Origin: JACQHJ01 sp964624955
Lineage (GTDB): Bacteria > Patescibacteriota > Microgenomatia > Levybacterales > UBA12049
Assembly (NCBI GenBank): GCA_964624955.1
Contig: CAZUZF010000014.1
Span: 1 to 20,638, forward strand
Length of the DNA: 20,638 bases
Direction: 5' to 3'
This document shows positions 1 to 6,685 of this stretch, one piece after another. Made by a program: the position numbers and the translations under genes. How positions within the stretch are numbered: the stretch's first letter is position 1; each line of letters begins with the position of its first letter. A model generated the notes under the pieces. That model was not told the origin of the DNA, did no database searches, and was given only the letters and a program-made list of their open reading frames with translations.

Positions 1-2
1 GC

Positions 3-92
3 CCTGTTTGTTCAACTCCAATGGGAGATATGCCGGGATCAAGAGATGCATATTGTTCAACATGCGGATATAAAGATCCTTGTTGTGAGTAA
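3..92 (+). CDS. C-terminal end of a small zinc-ribbon protein (partial)
   Basis: The frame beginning at base 3 is open to a TAA at 90-92. It encodes about 29 residues rich in paired cysteines: a CS..PMGDMPGSRDAYC stretch, then CxxC (YCSTCGY) and a terminal CC. The spacing suggests a small zinc-ribbon fold, and small proteins of this sort are common in CPR genomes. The 5' part lies outside the window, so length and start are unknown. A hairpin with a T-run follows 10 bases after the stop, which agrees with a real gene end. Function unknown; nucleic-acid or protein binding would be typical for such ribbons but is inference. Confidence 0.7.
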   Translation, partial: PVCSTPMGDMPGSRDAYCSTCGYKDPCCE

Positions 93-101
93 ATTTGCAA
101 C

Positions 102-135
102 AAAAAACCCCTTCCAAATTGGCCAGGGGTTTTTT
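102..135. terminator. Rho-independent terminator, probably bidirectional
   Basis: AAAAAACCCCT (102-112) is complementary to AGGGGTTTTTT (125-135) with a 12-base loop. The left arm starts with an A-run and the right arm ends in a T-run, so the hairpin can stop transcription from both sides. It lies between the zinc-ribbon gene ending at 92 and the oppositely oriented DUF5679 gene ending at 177. Confidence 0.85.
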
Positions 136-176
136 ATTATCTTCTAAAGATATTATTTTCTATAGAATAGAAAATA

Positions 177-320
177 TTAGGCAGCTCCGATCCTGTACAT
201 TCCTGTACCACAGACTGGACACTTTCCCTTAAGAGCTGGTTTGCCATTTTTCATGGTTACTTTCACTGCATTTGGATCATCTCTTTTTGCTCTACACTTT
301 ACACAATACATTGTTGCCAT
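177..320 (-). CDS. DUF5679 zinc-ribbon protein, 47 aa
   Basis: The reverse strand encodes a 47-residue basic protein beginning MATMYCVKCRAKR and ending GTGMYRIGAA. Two CxxC pairs (residues 6-9 and 34-37) would bind one zinc ion. Motif order and length match the DUF5679 family, which is widespread in CPR bacteria; its role is unknown, and a nucleic-acid or ribosome link is only a guess. The start is well supported: a strong Shine-Dalgarno run, GGGGGTGA, lies about 8 bases upstream of ATG 320. The gene begins 23 bases after the stop of the 91-aa gene (344), so the two probably share a transcript. Its end faces the terminator at 102-135. Confidence 0.85.
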   Translation of the reverse strand: MATMYCVKCRAKRDDPNAVKVTMKNGKPALKGKCPVCGTGMYRIGAA

Positions 321-343
321 AAGATTACGTCACCCCCTTTCAA

Positions 344-619
344 TTAATACGATATGCCCGGAATCTTTAAGATATGAGTTTTTAATAAGACAAATAAAAG
401 AACTTGTATTGCTATGATTGAGGAAGTTAATATAAAAGTTTTTGTTAAATCCAAAACCAGATAGGGATATGAGAAATAGGTTGTTGCGACTGGTTTTTTT
501 TCTAAAATTTGGGTAGAAGAGGGCCTTGTCTCAAAAACATTGAGTATCTTTTGATGTATAAAAGTATGGCGTAAATCTGCAAGTTTTTTCTGTTCCCTTG
601 TTTTTCTCTTTTTAGCCAT
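344..619 (-). CDS. Conserved small membrane protein, 91 aa, one C-terminal TM segment
   Basis: The protein starts with a very basic stretch (MAKKRKTREQKK, residues 1-12), continues through a polar region with an IHQKIL..FETRPSS segment, and ends in one hydrophobic segment at about residues 58-82. That predicts a tail-anchored protein with the basic N-terminus in the cytoplasm. I do not recognise a named domain. It heads a leftward unit with the DUF5679 gene and is divergent from the DUF4446 gene, sharing an interleaved promoter region (633-674). The -10 box TGTAAT at 638-633 puts the predicted RNA start only about 6 bases before ATG 619, which is nearly leaderless. Function unknown. Confidence 0.7.
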   Translation of the reverse strand: MAKKRKTREQKKLADLRHTFIHQKILNVFETRPSSTQILEKKPVATTYFSYPYLVLDLTKTFILTSSIIAIQVLLFVLLKTHILKIPGISY

Positions 620-632
620 GTATAGAGGCTAG

Positions 633-674
633 ATTACACTATTGACATCATGGCTGTCAAGAGGCTAATATAAG
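633..674. promoter_or_regulatory. Interleaved divergent promoters with palindromic -35 boxes
   Basis: TTGACA at 642-647 serves the rightward gene. The mirror TGTCAA at 655-660 is a consensus TTGACA on the reverse strand. The leftward promoter reads TTGACA, 16 bases, TGTAAT (638-633). The rightward promoter has weaker -10 options: TAATAT (666-671, 18-base spacer) or TATAAG (669-674, 21-base spacer). The two -35 boxes form a perfect inverted repeat around TCATGGC, so two polymerases could hardly bind together, and a symmetric repressor could cover both. Confidence 0.6.
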
Positions 675-682
675 TAGATATT

Positions 683-1147
683 ATGCCAGACAATTTCCTC
701 TTTTTAAGTATAGCTGTAATTTTTGTTTGGCTTGTCACATTAAGCTTTTTCTTTGCAAGGATTTTAAACCACTATAACAGGATAACCAAAGGAGTGAGCA
801 CCAAAAGCCTCAAAACCATAATGGAAGAGCTTCTAAATCAGACAGAAGCTAGTAAAAAGGATATTGACTATTTAAAGGATTATTCATTAAAATTAGAAAA
901 GGATGGTTTATTGCACATCCAAAAGATTGGTCTTTTAAGATTTAATCCTTTTAAAGACACAGGAGGAGATCAGAGCTTTATTTTATCCTTAGTTGACAAA
1001 ACGGACACAGGAGTAATAATCTCAGCCCTCTATTCAAGATCCGGCACAAGATGGTACGCAAAGCGAGTAAAAAACGGAAAAGGGGTAGAGTACGATCTTT
1101 CCGAGGAAGAGAAAAAAGCTTTGAATGGATCGCAAACTGCCAAATGA
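683..1147 (+). CDS. DUF4446 family protein, 154 aa, N-terminal membrane anchor
   Basis: One hydrophobic N-terminal segment (about residues 4-27) anchors a soluble region. An amphipathic, coiled-coil-like stretch (about 40-80) precedes the family's conserved core, which includes HIQKIGLLRFNPFKDTGGDQSFILSLVD, then a GVIISALYSRSGTRWYAKRVKNG block. Length and motifs fit DUF4446, a family of unknown function found in Firmicutes and CPR bacteria. The start ATG 683 is very close to the predicted RNA start. The stop TGA (1145-1147) overlaps the ATG of the DUF3048 gene as ATGA, so the two are probably translationally coupled. It is the first gene of the rightward unit. Confidence 0.88.
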   Translation: MPDNFLFLSIAVIFVWLVTLSFFFARILNHYNRITKGVSTKSLKTIMEELLNQTEASKKDIDYLKDYSLKLEKDGLLHIQKIGLLRFNPFKDTGGDQSFILSLVDKTDTGVIISALYSRSGTRWYAKRVKNGKGVEYDLSEEEKKALNGSQTAK

Positions 1148-2319
1148 AGATAAATAAAAATACCTTACTTTTTCTAATTTTTGCTCTTGGATTATATTTT
1201 TTATCCGCAGGCGCATCATATTTAATATTCTCGCAAACAATTTCAAAAAATATCGTAAGCACTCCGCTCCCTGCCCCAACGGTTGGAAACAATGGCCAGG
1301 TTACCTTTGATCCAAAACTTCCTAAAACCCAAGAATGTCCCCTAAACGGCTCAATGTATAGTAAACAGCAGGAAGCCTGGTGGCAAAGCCACAGACCTTT
1401 GGGTGTGATGATAGAAAACCACGAGGAATCAAGACCCCAGTCAGGACTAACAGGCGCAGATGTTATCTATGAGGTGGTAGCAGAAGGTGGAATTACAAGA
1501 TTTCTTGCAATGTACTATTGCCAGGACAGCGGGCAAATAGGTCCTGTGAGATCTGCCAGAACGTACTTTGTTGACTTTGCCTCTGAATACGCAGACTTTC
1601 CTTTATATGCTCACGTTGGAGGAGCAAACCAGCCAGGACCAGCCGACGCATTATCCCAGCTTACAGACTACGGCTGGACAGGTTATAACGATTTAAACCA
1701 GTTCTCCATAGGTTTCCCAACATTTTGGAGAGACTATGATAGGCTTGGAAGAACTGTTGCCACAGAGCATACAATGTACTCAACACTGACTAAGCTTTGG
1801 AACTATGCGAAAAGCCAAAGAAAGCTGACAAACGTCAATGAAGAGGGTACGGCTTGGGATGAGAAATTTGTTAAGTATAAGTTTGAAGATGATTTGCCAG
1901 TGTCAGAGAGGCCAACTTCCCAGTCTATCCATCTTGCTTTCTGGGACAATCCTAAGTATGGAGTTGATTGGAACTATGATCCAAAGACAAACAATTATCT
2001 TCGCAGTAACGGAGGAAAACCACATCAAGATCTTAATAACAAAAAACAATTAAGCGCAAAAAATGTAGTCATTTTGCTGATGAAGGAATCCAATGCCAAT
2101 GACGGTTATGAGAACAATGTACACCTTTTATATCAGACCAAAGGAACTGGTAAGGCGGTTGTATTTAAAAACGGAGAAAGAATTAACGCAACCTGGAAAA
2201 AACAAAATAGAACTGCAAGAACCATTCTTACAGATACCAAAGGCAACGAAATAAAATTCAATAGAGGACTTATCTGGTTTGAAGTTTTGGCTACAGATGG
2301 TGAATTTAGTGTAAAGTAG
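1144..2319 (+). CDS. DUF3048 (YerB-like) secreted or membrane-anchored protein, 391 aa
   Basis: A hydrophobic segment at about residues 8-28 serves as signal anchor. It is followed by a proline-rich linker and the DUF3048 N-terminal domain (RPLGVMIENHEESRPQSGL, ADVIYEVVAEGGITRFLAMY, IGPVRSARTYFVD). The C-terminal domain carries the SIHLAFWDNPKYGVDWNYDP segment. Bacillus YerB is the known lipoprotein relative; the biochemical role is not established, though an envelope location is likely. I chose ATG 1144, which overlaps the upstream stop as ATGA and begins right before the anchor. The open frame extends upstream to 1051, but that part lies over the DUF4446 gene. The stop is TAG. Confidence 0.88.
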   Translation: MKINKNTLLFLIFALGLYFLSAGASYLIFSQTISKNIVSTPLPAPTVGNNGQVTFDPKLPKTQECPLNGSMYSKQQEAWWQSHRPLGVMIENHEESRPQSGLTGADVIYEVVAEGGITRFLAMYYCQDSGQIGPVRSARTYFVDFASEYADFPLYAHVGGANQPGPADALSQLTDYGWTGYNDLNQFSIGFPTFWRDYDRLGRTVATEHTMYSTLTKLWNYAKSQRKLTNVNEEGTAWDEKFVKYKFEDDLPVSERPTSQSIHLAFWDNPKYGVDWNYDPKTNNYLRSNGGKPHQDLNNKKQLSAKNVVILLMKESNANDGYENNVHLLYQTKGTGKAVVFKNGERINATWKKQNRTARTILTDTKGNEIKFNRGLIWFEVLATDGEFSVK

Positions 2320-2326
2320 TGTAATA

Positions 2327-2373
2327 TTTACAATTTCAAACTATTGTTGTATAGTATCCCCAAACGCTATACT
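2327..2373 (+). promoter_or_regulatory. Sigma70-like promoter with overlapping inverted repeat (possible operator)
   Basis: TTTACA (2327-2332), a 17-base spacer and TATAGT (2350-2355) form a good promoter that starts only 8 bases after the DUF3048 stop. The predicted RNA start is near 2362, about 29 bases before ATG 2391. GTATAG (2349-2354) and CTATAC (2367-2372) are 6-base inverted arms spanning the -10 box and RNA start, where a repressor would sit. The downstream gene encodes a winged-helix protein, so autoregulation is possible. Confidence 0.55.
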
Positions 2374-2390
2374 TATAAAAAGAACAAAAT

Positions 2391-2966
2391 ATGTTTTCAG
2401 ATCTTATTACATCAAAATCTCGGGTAAAGCTTTTGAACGTTTTTTTGGCAAACGCAACTGAAATGTTCCACGTCAGAGAACTTGTCAGAAGAACGAAGGA
2501 TGAGATAAACGCGGTCAGAAGGGAACTTGCCTTTTTAGAAAAAAAGGGAATTTTAAACAAAGAGCCAAGGGCAAACAGAGTTTATTATTCACTTTCTAAA
2601 AACTATCCATTCTACTTTGATCTTCTTCGAATCGGCTCCAAAAACATCGGTCTTGGTGAACAAATTCTCAAAAACAAGGTAAAACTTGGTAAAATAAAAT
2701 ATGCTATGTTTTCCGGCCGTTTTTTAAGAAAAATAAAAGAACAAAGCGATGAGGTAGATTTATTGGTAGTTGGAACAGTGGTTTTACCAGAACTAGCATT
2801 ACTAGTTAGGGAAGAAGAGAAAAGACTTACAACTGAAATAAACTATACTGTTATGACAGAAGAAGAGTTTGATTTTAGAAAGAAAAAAAGAGATCCGTTT
2901 ATACTATCCATTCTTTCTGGCTCAAGAGTGATGCTTATAGGTGATGAAGAAAGTATGCTTTCATGA
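2391..2966 (+). CDS. Winged-helix DNA-binding protein with nucleotidyltransferase-like C-terminal domain, 191 aa
   Basis: Residues 1-70 form an ArsR-like winged helix (SRVKLLNVFLANATEMFHVRELVRRT, then a recognition-helix region and a YYSL wing strand). Residues about 100-185 resemble the minimal nucleotidyltransferase fold, with an acidic SDEVDLLVVG strand at 119-128. The usual GS motif is replaced by FSGRFL, so catalysis is doubtful. Similar fusions are frequent in archaea and CPR genomes and are generally thought to be regulators. It sits between DUF3048 and secD, and its stop overlaps the secD ATG (ATGA at 2963-2966), so it may regulate its own unit. No strong Shine-Dalgarno precedes its start. 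Confidence 0.8.
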   Translation: MFSDLITSKSRVKLLNVFLANATEMFHVRELVRRTKDEINAVRRELAFLEKKGILNKEPRANRVYYSLSKNYPFYFDLLRIGSKNIGLGEQILKNKVKLGKIKYAMFSGRFLRKIKEQSDEVDLLVVGTVVLPELALLVREEEKRLTTEINYTVMTEEEFDFRKKKRDPFILSILSGSRVMLIGDEESMLS

Positions 2967-4258
2967 TAAAAAAACCTCGATACCTGTTGTGGTTGATTAT
3001 TGGTTTAACATTTTTTTCGCTATTTGTTAACCTGCCTAAAATTGGAAACGTAAATCCCAACATTGTCTTTCAAAAACTAAGTATCACCAAAGAATTAACT
3101 TTTAGAAAAGGTCTTGATTTGGAAGGCGGAACAAGTCTTGTTTTACAAGCTGACATGGCAAAGATAGGTGAGGCCCAAAGAAAATCCGCTTTGGAAAGTG
3201 CAAAAGTTGTAATTGAGAAAAGAGTCAATCTTTTTGGGGTTTCTGAACCAATAGTTCAAACTTCTGTTGTAAATAAGGATCATAGAATAATAGTTGAGCT
3301 TCCAGGACTAACAGATACCCAAAAAGTAAGAAGCTTAATTGGAACAACTGCCCAGCTTACTTTTTGGGAACAAGAGGCAAGTCCTTCCGCTCAAACTGCA
3401 TCACCCTCCGTACCGCCCCAATTTATACAAACCAATTTAACAGGAGCAGATATTAAGCAAACCTCTGTTTCTTTTGACACAAACACTGGAAAACCACAGG
3501 TGCAACTTCAGTTTACTCAAGAGGGAACCAAAAAATTTGCCGAGATTACAAAAAGAAATATTGGAAAACCAGTTGCTATTGTTTTGGATAACCAATTAAT
3601 CGAACAACCAACAGTGCAGCAGGCAATACTTACAGGAGATGCTGTTATAACAGGAAACTTTACAGTTGAGACAGCTAATCAGCTTAGTACACAGTTAAAT
3701 GCAGGAGCACTGCCAGTTCCTTTAAAGATTTTATCCTCAAGCGTTATTGCCCCAACACTTGGAGTAGCATCTTTGGAAAAAAGCCTTTTTGCGGGAATTA
3801 TCGGGTTTGTAATAATAGTAGTTTTTATGAGTGTTTTATATAAAAGACTTGGTATGGTAGCCTCCGTTGCACTTGTTTTATACACCCTTTTTAATCTTGC
3901 AATCTTTAAATTAAGTTCAGTAACTCCTTATGGAATAACATTAACTTTATCAGGTATTGCAGGTTTTATTCTTTCAATCGGCATGGCAGTTGATGCCAAT
4001 ATTTTAATCTTTGAAAGAATGAAAGAAGAGTTAAGGGCAGGAAAACCAAGGGAAGTCTCAATAGAACTTGGTTTTTTACGAGCATGGACTTCAATTAGGG
4101 ATTCAAATATTTCAACTCTAATTACGTGTTTTGTTCTTTACTCTTTTGGAACAGGTATTGTTAGGGGATTTGCATTGGTTTTGGCAATAGGTGTTTTGGT
4201 TTCAATGTTTTCGGCAATTGTAATAACCAGAACATTTTTAAGATTAGTTTACAGATAA
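2963..4258 (+). CDS. secD: Protein translocase subunit SecD, 431 aa
   Basis: SecD is the RND-like partner of SecF that uses proton motive force to help pull secreted proteins through SecYEG. The protein has an N-terminal TM (about 8-26), the GLDLEGGTSLVLQAD motif (about 50-64), and a periplasmic P1 region with IEKRVNLFGVSEP. A low-complexity SPSAQTASPSVPP linker (about 140-153) follows, then the P1-head segment with GKPVAIVLDN. The C-terminal bundle includes GIAGFILSIGMAVDANILIFERMKEE, the hallmark TM4 motif. At 431 residues it is shorter than E. coli SecD (615) but complete for small-genome bacteria. Start ATG 2963 overlaps the upstream TGA. secF follows after 13 bases. Confidence 0.96.
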   Translation: MIKKPRYLLWLIIGLTFFSLFVNLPKIGNVNPNIVFQKLSITKELTFRKGLDLEGGTSLVLQADMAKIGEAQRKSALESAKVVIEKRVNLFGVSEPIVQTSVVNKDHRIIVELPGLTDTQKVRSLIGTTAQLTFWEQEASPSAQTASPSVPPQFIQTNLTGADIKQTSVSFDTNTGKPQVQLQFTQEGTKKFAEITKRNIGKPVAIVLDNQLIEQPTVQQAILTGDAVITGNFTVETANQLSTQLNAGALPVPLKILSSSVIAPTLGVASLEKSLFAGIIGFVIIVVFMSVLYKRLGMVASVALVLYTLFNLAIFKLSSVTPYGITLTLSGIAGFILSIGMAVDANILIFERMKEELRAGKPREVSIELGFLRAWTSIRDSNISTLITCFVLYSFGTGIVRGFALVLAIGVLVSMFSAIVITRTFLRLVYR

Positions 4259-4271
4259 GTTTATAGGCAAT

Positions 4272-5174
4272 ATGAATATAATAGGCAAAAAATATTGGTT
4301 TTTTATTATCTCAACAATAATTATCATTCCTGGTCTTATCTCCTTATTTCTTTATGGACTTAATCTTTCCATTGAGTTTACAGGAGGATCAAGGCTTACT
4401 CTAACATTTGAGAAAAATGTGACGGATAAGCAAATTCAGGGAATTAAAGACATATTTAATGAAAAAAAAATAAAAGTAGCCAGTGTTGAGAAATCACAAA
4501 AAGATGTTTTTATAAGGACAAGACCGATAACAGAAAAAGAAGATACATTTTTAATAGAAGATCTTAAGGCAAGGGTAGGAGAATTTAAACAGTCACAATA
4601 TGAGACAGTAGGTCCTACAATTGGGTCAGAAACTACTTTAAATGCAGTAAAAGCTTTGGGCATTTCCTCACTTTTAATTGTTTTATACATTACTTGGTCA
4701 TTTAGAAAAGTGCCAAAACCAACAAGCAGTTTCAGATTTGGAATTGCTGCAATTATCGCTTTAATCCATGATGTACTGGTTTTAATTGGATTATTTTCAA
4801 TCTTAGGACATTTTTTCGGCGTTGAAATTGACAGTCTTTTTGTAACAGCCGTACTAACAGTTATTGGCTTTTCAGTCCATGACACAATTGTTGTTTTTGA
4901 TAGAATCAGAGAAAATCTTAAAAGAATGGGAGGAACTGACTTTGAAGAAACAGTTAATGATTCAATACTGCAAACTCTGGATAGATCTTTTAATACATCT
5001 TTAACAGTAATTCTGGTTTTATTTGCCCTACTTTTATTTGGAGGAGAGAGTATAAGGTGGTTTGTAGTAGCTTTACTTATTGGAATAATAAGTGGAACAT
5101 ATTCTTCAATCTTTAATGCTGCCCCAATCTTAGTTGTCTGGCAGGATTTGATAAATAGAAGAAGAAATCATTAA
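4272..5174 (+). CDS. secF: Protein translocase subunit SecF, 300 aa
   Basis: SecF pairs with SecD in the Sec export complex. The N-terminal TM (about 8-30) leads into LSIEFTGGSRLTLTF. A short periplasmic region follows, with VGPTIGSETTLNAVKALG at its end. The C-terminal TM bundle contains ALIHDVLVLIGLFSILG and VDSLFVTAVLTVIGFSVHDTIVVFDRIREN (written here as the family motif; this protein reads EIDSLF), the charged signature used in proton coupling. An AGG sits about 6 bases before ATG 4272. The stop TAA (5172-5174) shares a TTAA with the stop of the oppositely oriented decayed ORF at 5171, the same arrangement as at two other convergent pairs in this window. Confidence 0.96.
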   Translation: MNIIGKKYWFFIISTIIIIPGLISLFLYGLNLSIEFTGGSRLTLTFEKNVTDKQIQGIKDIFNEKKIKVASVEKSQKDVFIRTRPITEKEDTFLIEDLKARVGEFKQSQYETVGPTIGSETTLNAVKALGISSLLIVLYITWSFRKVPKPTSSFRFGIAAIIALIHDVLVLIGLFSILGHFFGVEIDSLFVTAVLTVIGFSVHDTIVVFDRIRENLKRMGGTDFEETVNDSILQTLDRSFNTSLTVILVLFALLLFGGESIRWFVVALLIGIISGTYSSIFNAAPILVVWQDLINRRRNH

Positions 5175-5415
5175 AATCGTCCTCTTCCAAATCTACCATA
5201 TCGATCTACGTATTTAAGTTCATCTAGTTTTCTTTTTCTTCTTTCCAGTTATCTTTCAGTAAATGATGATCTTATTGCTGGATCGTTAAGTTTCGTTTCT
5301 AGATTTGCTATATTTGCTCGTCTTCTTTCCTCAACAGTTGATCCCTTCTCGGGGTGCAAGGGATGTTCTAATCTTAAAGGATGTGGTGTCTGCGTTGTCT
5401 TAACCCGGATTCCAT
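5171..5415 (-). pseudogene. Decayed small ORF with a frameshift and an internal stop
   Basis: One reverse frame looks coding: it reads RVKTTQTPHPLRLEHPLHPE, then a charged helical stretch with EERRRANIANLETKLNDPAI, meets TAA at 5251-5249, and continues as LERRKRKLDELKYVDRYGRF and GRGRF to a TAA at 5173-5171. The only ATG near the promoter (5415-5413) is in another frame and stops after 13 codons. One indel after codon 4 or so plus the nonsense codon would explain this. Two facts favour a former gene: a good promoter lies just upstream, and the last stop shares TTAA with secF as at other convergent pairs. Assembly errors or a short functional peptide are alternatives. No family recognised. Confidence 0.45.
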
Positions 5416-5423
5416 AGTAGGGA

Positions 5424-5451
5424 ATTATAGCTAAAAAATATTTAAAGTCAA
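5424..5451 (-). promoter_or_regulatory. Strong sigma70-like promoter facing the decayed ORF
   Basis: On the reverse strand TTGACT (5451-5446), a 16-base spacer and TATAAT (5429-5424) form one of the best promoters in the window. The -35 box overlaps the yqeY stop codon. ATG 5415 lies 8 bases after the -10 box, where leaderless genes of this window have their start. Confidence 0.6.
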
Positions 5452-5897
5452 CTGAGAGCGTGTTTTACGAGGTTACTGATCATTGAGCCGTCTGCTTTCC
5501 CTTTTACTTTTGGCATTAAAGCACCCATAACTTTTCCCATATCGGCAATTGTTGAAGCGCCAGTCTTTGAAATTGCTTCGTCAACAAGTTTTTTTAGCTC
5601 TTCTTCTGTAAGCTGTTGTGGTAAATAAGTTTGTAAAATTTCCAGCTCTTTTTGTTCTTTGTCGGAAAGATCCAGACGGTTTGCTTTTTTATATTCCTCA
5701 ATTGAGTCTCTTCTTTGTTTTGCCTGAGACTGGATAACCGATAATACATCTTCTTGGTTAGCTTCGTATCCTGCCCCTCCTTTTTGGATTTCGTAGTAGT
5801 TAATGGCTGATAGAAGAAGTCTTAAAACTGAGGTTTTAAGTTCGTTTTTAGCAAGCATTGATTGTTTTAGTTCTTCTTGTAGCTTTTGTTTATCCAT
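5448..5897 (-). CDS. yqeY: GatB/YqeY domain protein, 149 aa
   Basis: The protein matches YqeY-type stand-alone relatives of the GatB C-terminal domain, which in GatCAB helps bind tRNA during amidation of Glu-tRNA(Gln) and Asp-tRNA(Asn). Visible landmarks are the helical N-terminus (MDKQKLQEELKQSMLAKNE), LKTSVLRLLLSAINYYEI, the Q-rich QSQAKQRRDSIEEYKKANR segment, ILQTYLPQQLTEEEL, and a C-terminal DMGKVMGALMPKVKGKADGSM stretch that is the family hallmark. Length is typical (about 147-150). ATG 5897 lies 2 bases after the permease stop, so it is the last gene of the cca-ABC unit. The exact role of free-standing YqeY proteins is not settled. Confidence 0.9.
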   Translation of the reverse strand: MDKQKLQEELKQSMLAKNELKTSVLRLLLSAINYYEIQKGGAGYEANQEDVLSVIQSQAKQRRDSIEEYKKANRLDLSDKEQKELEILQTYLPQQLTEEELKKLVDEAISKTGASTIADMGKVMGALMPKVKGKADGSMISNLVKHALS

Positions 5898-5899
5898 TT

Positions 5900-6685
5900 T
5901 TAGATTAAATTCCCTAAGCCAATTTTTTTTGCCTTACCAAAAGCAAAAACAAATAGGCAAATTGATAATACCAAAAATAATATATTTAATGCAAAGCTTA
6001 TCACAATTTTCTCAAAAGAGATTGTGTTTGTAAAAATATGCTGTCTCATTGCTTCAAAAATATAACTTGAGGGAAAGATCAAAGCTACCTTTTGCGCCCA
6101 GTCAGGCAAAATTGAAAGGGGATAGTATAGAGCTGAAAAAGGTGCTATTAAAGCCACTCCTGCCCAGGCTATTGTTTGGACTTTCATTCCCCATCTAATA
6201 ATGATAGAGGCAACGATAAATCCTGCTGCCCAGCCTGTAATGACCAGGTTTACTACAATTGGAAAAAGCCAAAGACCAAATTGGAAAAACTGATATTGGT
6301 AAAGCAAAAATGCAACCAGGGCAGAGAAAAATAGACTTACTATCATTTTTAATCCTCCAAAGATAATTACAGCACTAACCCATTCATAGACAGTAAGAGG
6401 AGATGCAAAAATATTAATAAGGTTTCTATCCCACATTTCAGATAAAAGATTAGTTGTTATCTCATATTGCGCTCTCCAGGTAACAATCCAAAAGATTATC
6501 CCTGTAAGTAAAATCGTTGTTGCATGGATAGAATCGTTAGAAAGTTTTGCAAAATAAAGTCCTGTCAGCCCCCAGACCAAAAGATCCATTAAAGGCCAGT
6601 AAAACATATCAGTTAGCCTATCGTAACTGTGTTTTACGTTATAGTAATATCTCTGGACCATTGCCGTTACTCTTTTTAAGTTCAT
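5900..6685 (-). CDS. ABC-2 type transporter permease, 261 aa
   Basis: This is the membrane half of an ABC-2 exporter, encoded directly after its ATPase with an ATGA overlap (6682-6685). After an N-terminal cytoplasmic helix with KHSYDRLTDMFYWPLMDLLVWG, about six hydrophobic segments are visible. The segment around ALIAPFSALYYPLSILPDWAQKVALIFPSSYIFEAMRQ is the typical ABC-2 signature before the last TM. Members of this family export polysaccharides, lipids, drugs or peptides, and the sequence does not decide which. Start ATG 6685 is fixed by a near-perfect Shine-Dalgarno site (6691-6700). Confidence 0.88.
   Translation of the reverse strand: MNLKRVTAMVQRYYYNVKHSYDRLTDMFYWPLMDLLVWGLTGLYFAKLSNDSIHATTILLTGIIFWIVTWRAQYEITTNLLSEMWDRNLINIFASPLTVYEWVSAVIIFGGLKMIVSLFFSALVAFLLYQYQFFQFGLWLFPIVVNLVITGWAAGFIVASIIIRWGMKVQTIAWAGVALIAPFSALYYPLSILPDWAQKVALIFPSSYIFEAMRQHIFTNTISFEKIVISFALNILFLVLSICLFVFAFGKAKKIGLGNLI

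Noticed and set aside
1034..1292. Two open reverse frames over the DUF4446/DUF3048 junction
   Set aside because: They lie opposite two well-supported genes, read as low-complexity hydrophobic/basic shadow sequence, and have no start signals.
5249..5251. Stop-codon recoding as an explanation for the in-frame TAA of the decayed ORF
   Set aside because: TAA ends many intact genes here, and the recoding known in CPR bacteria concerns UGA, which is also a normal stop in this window.
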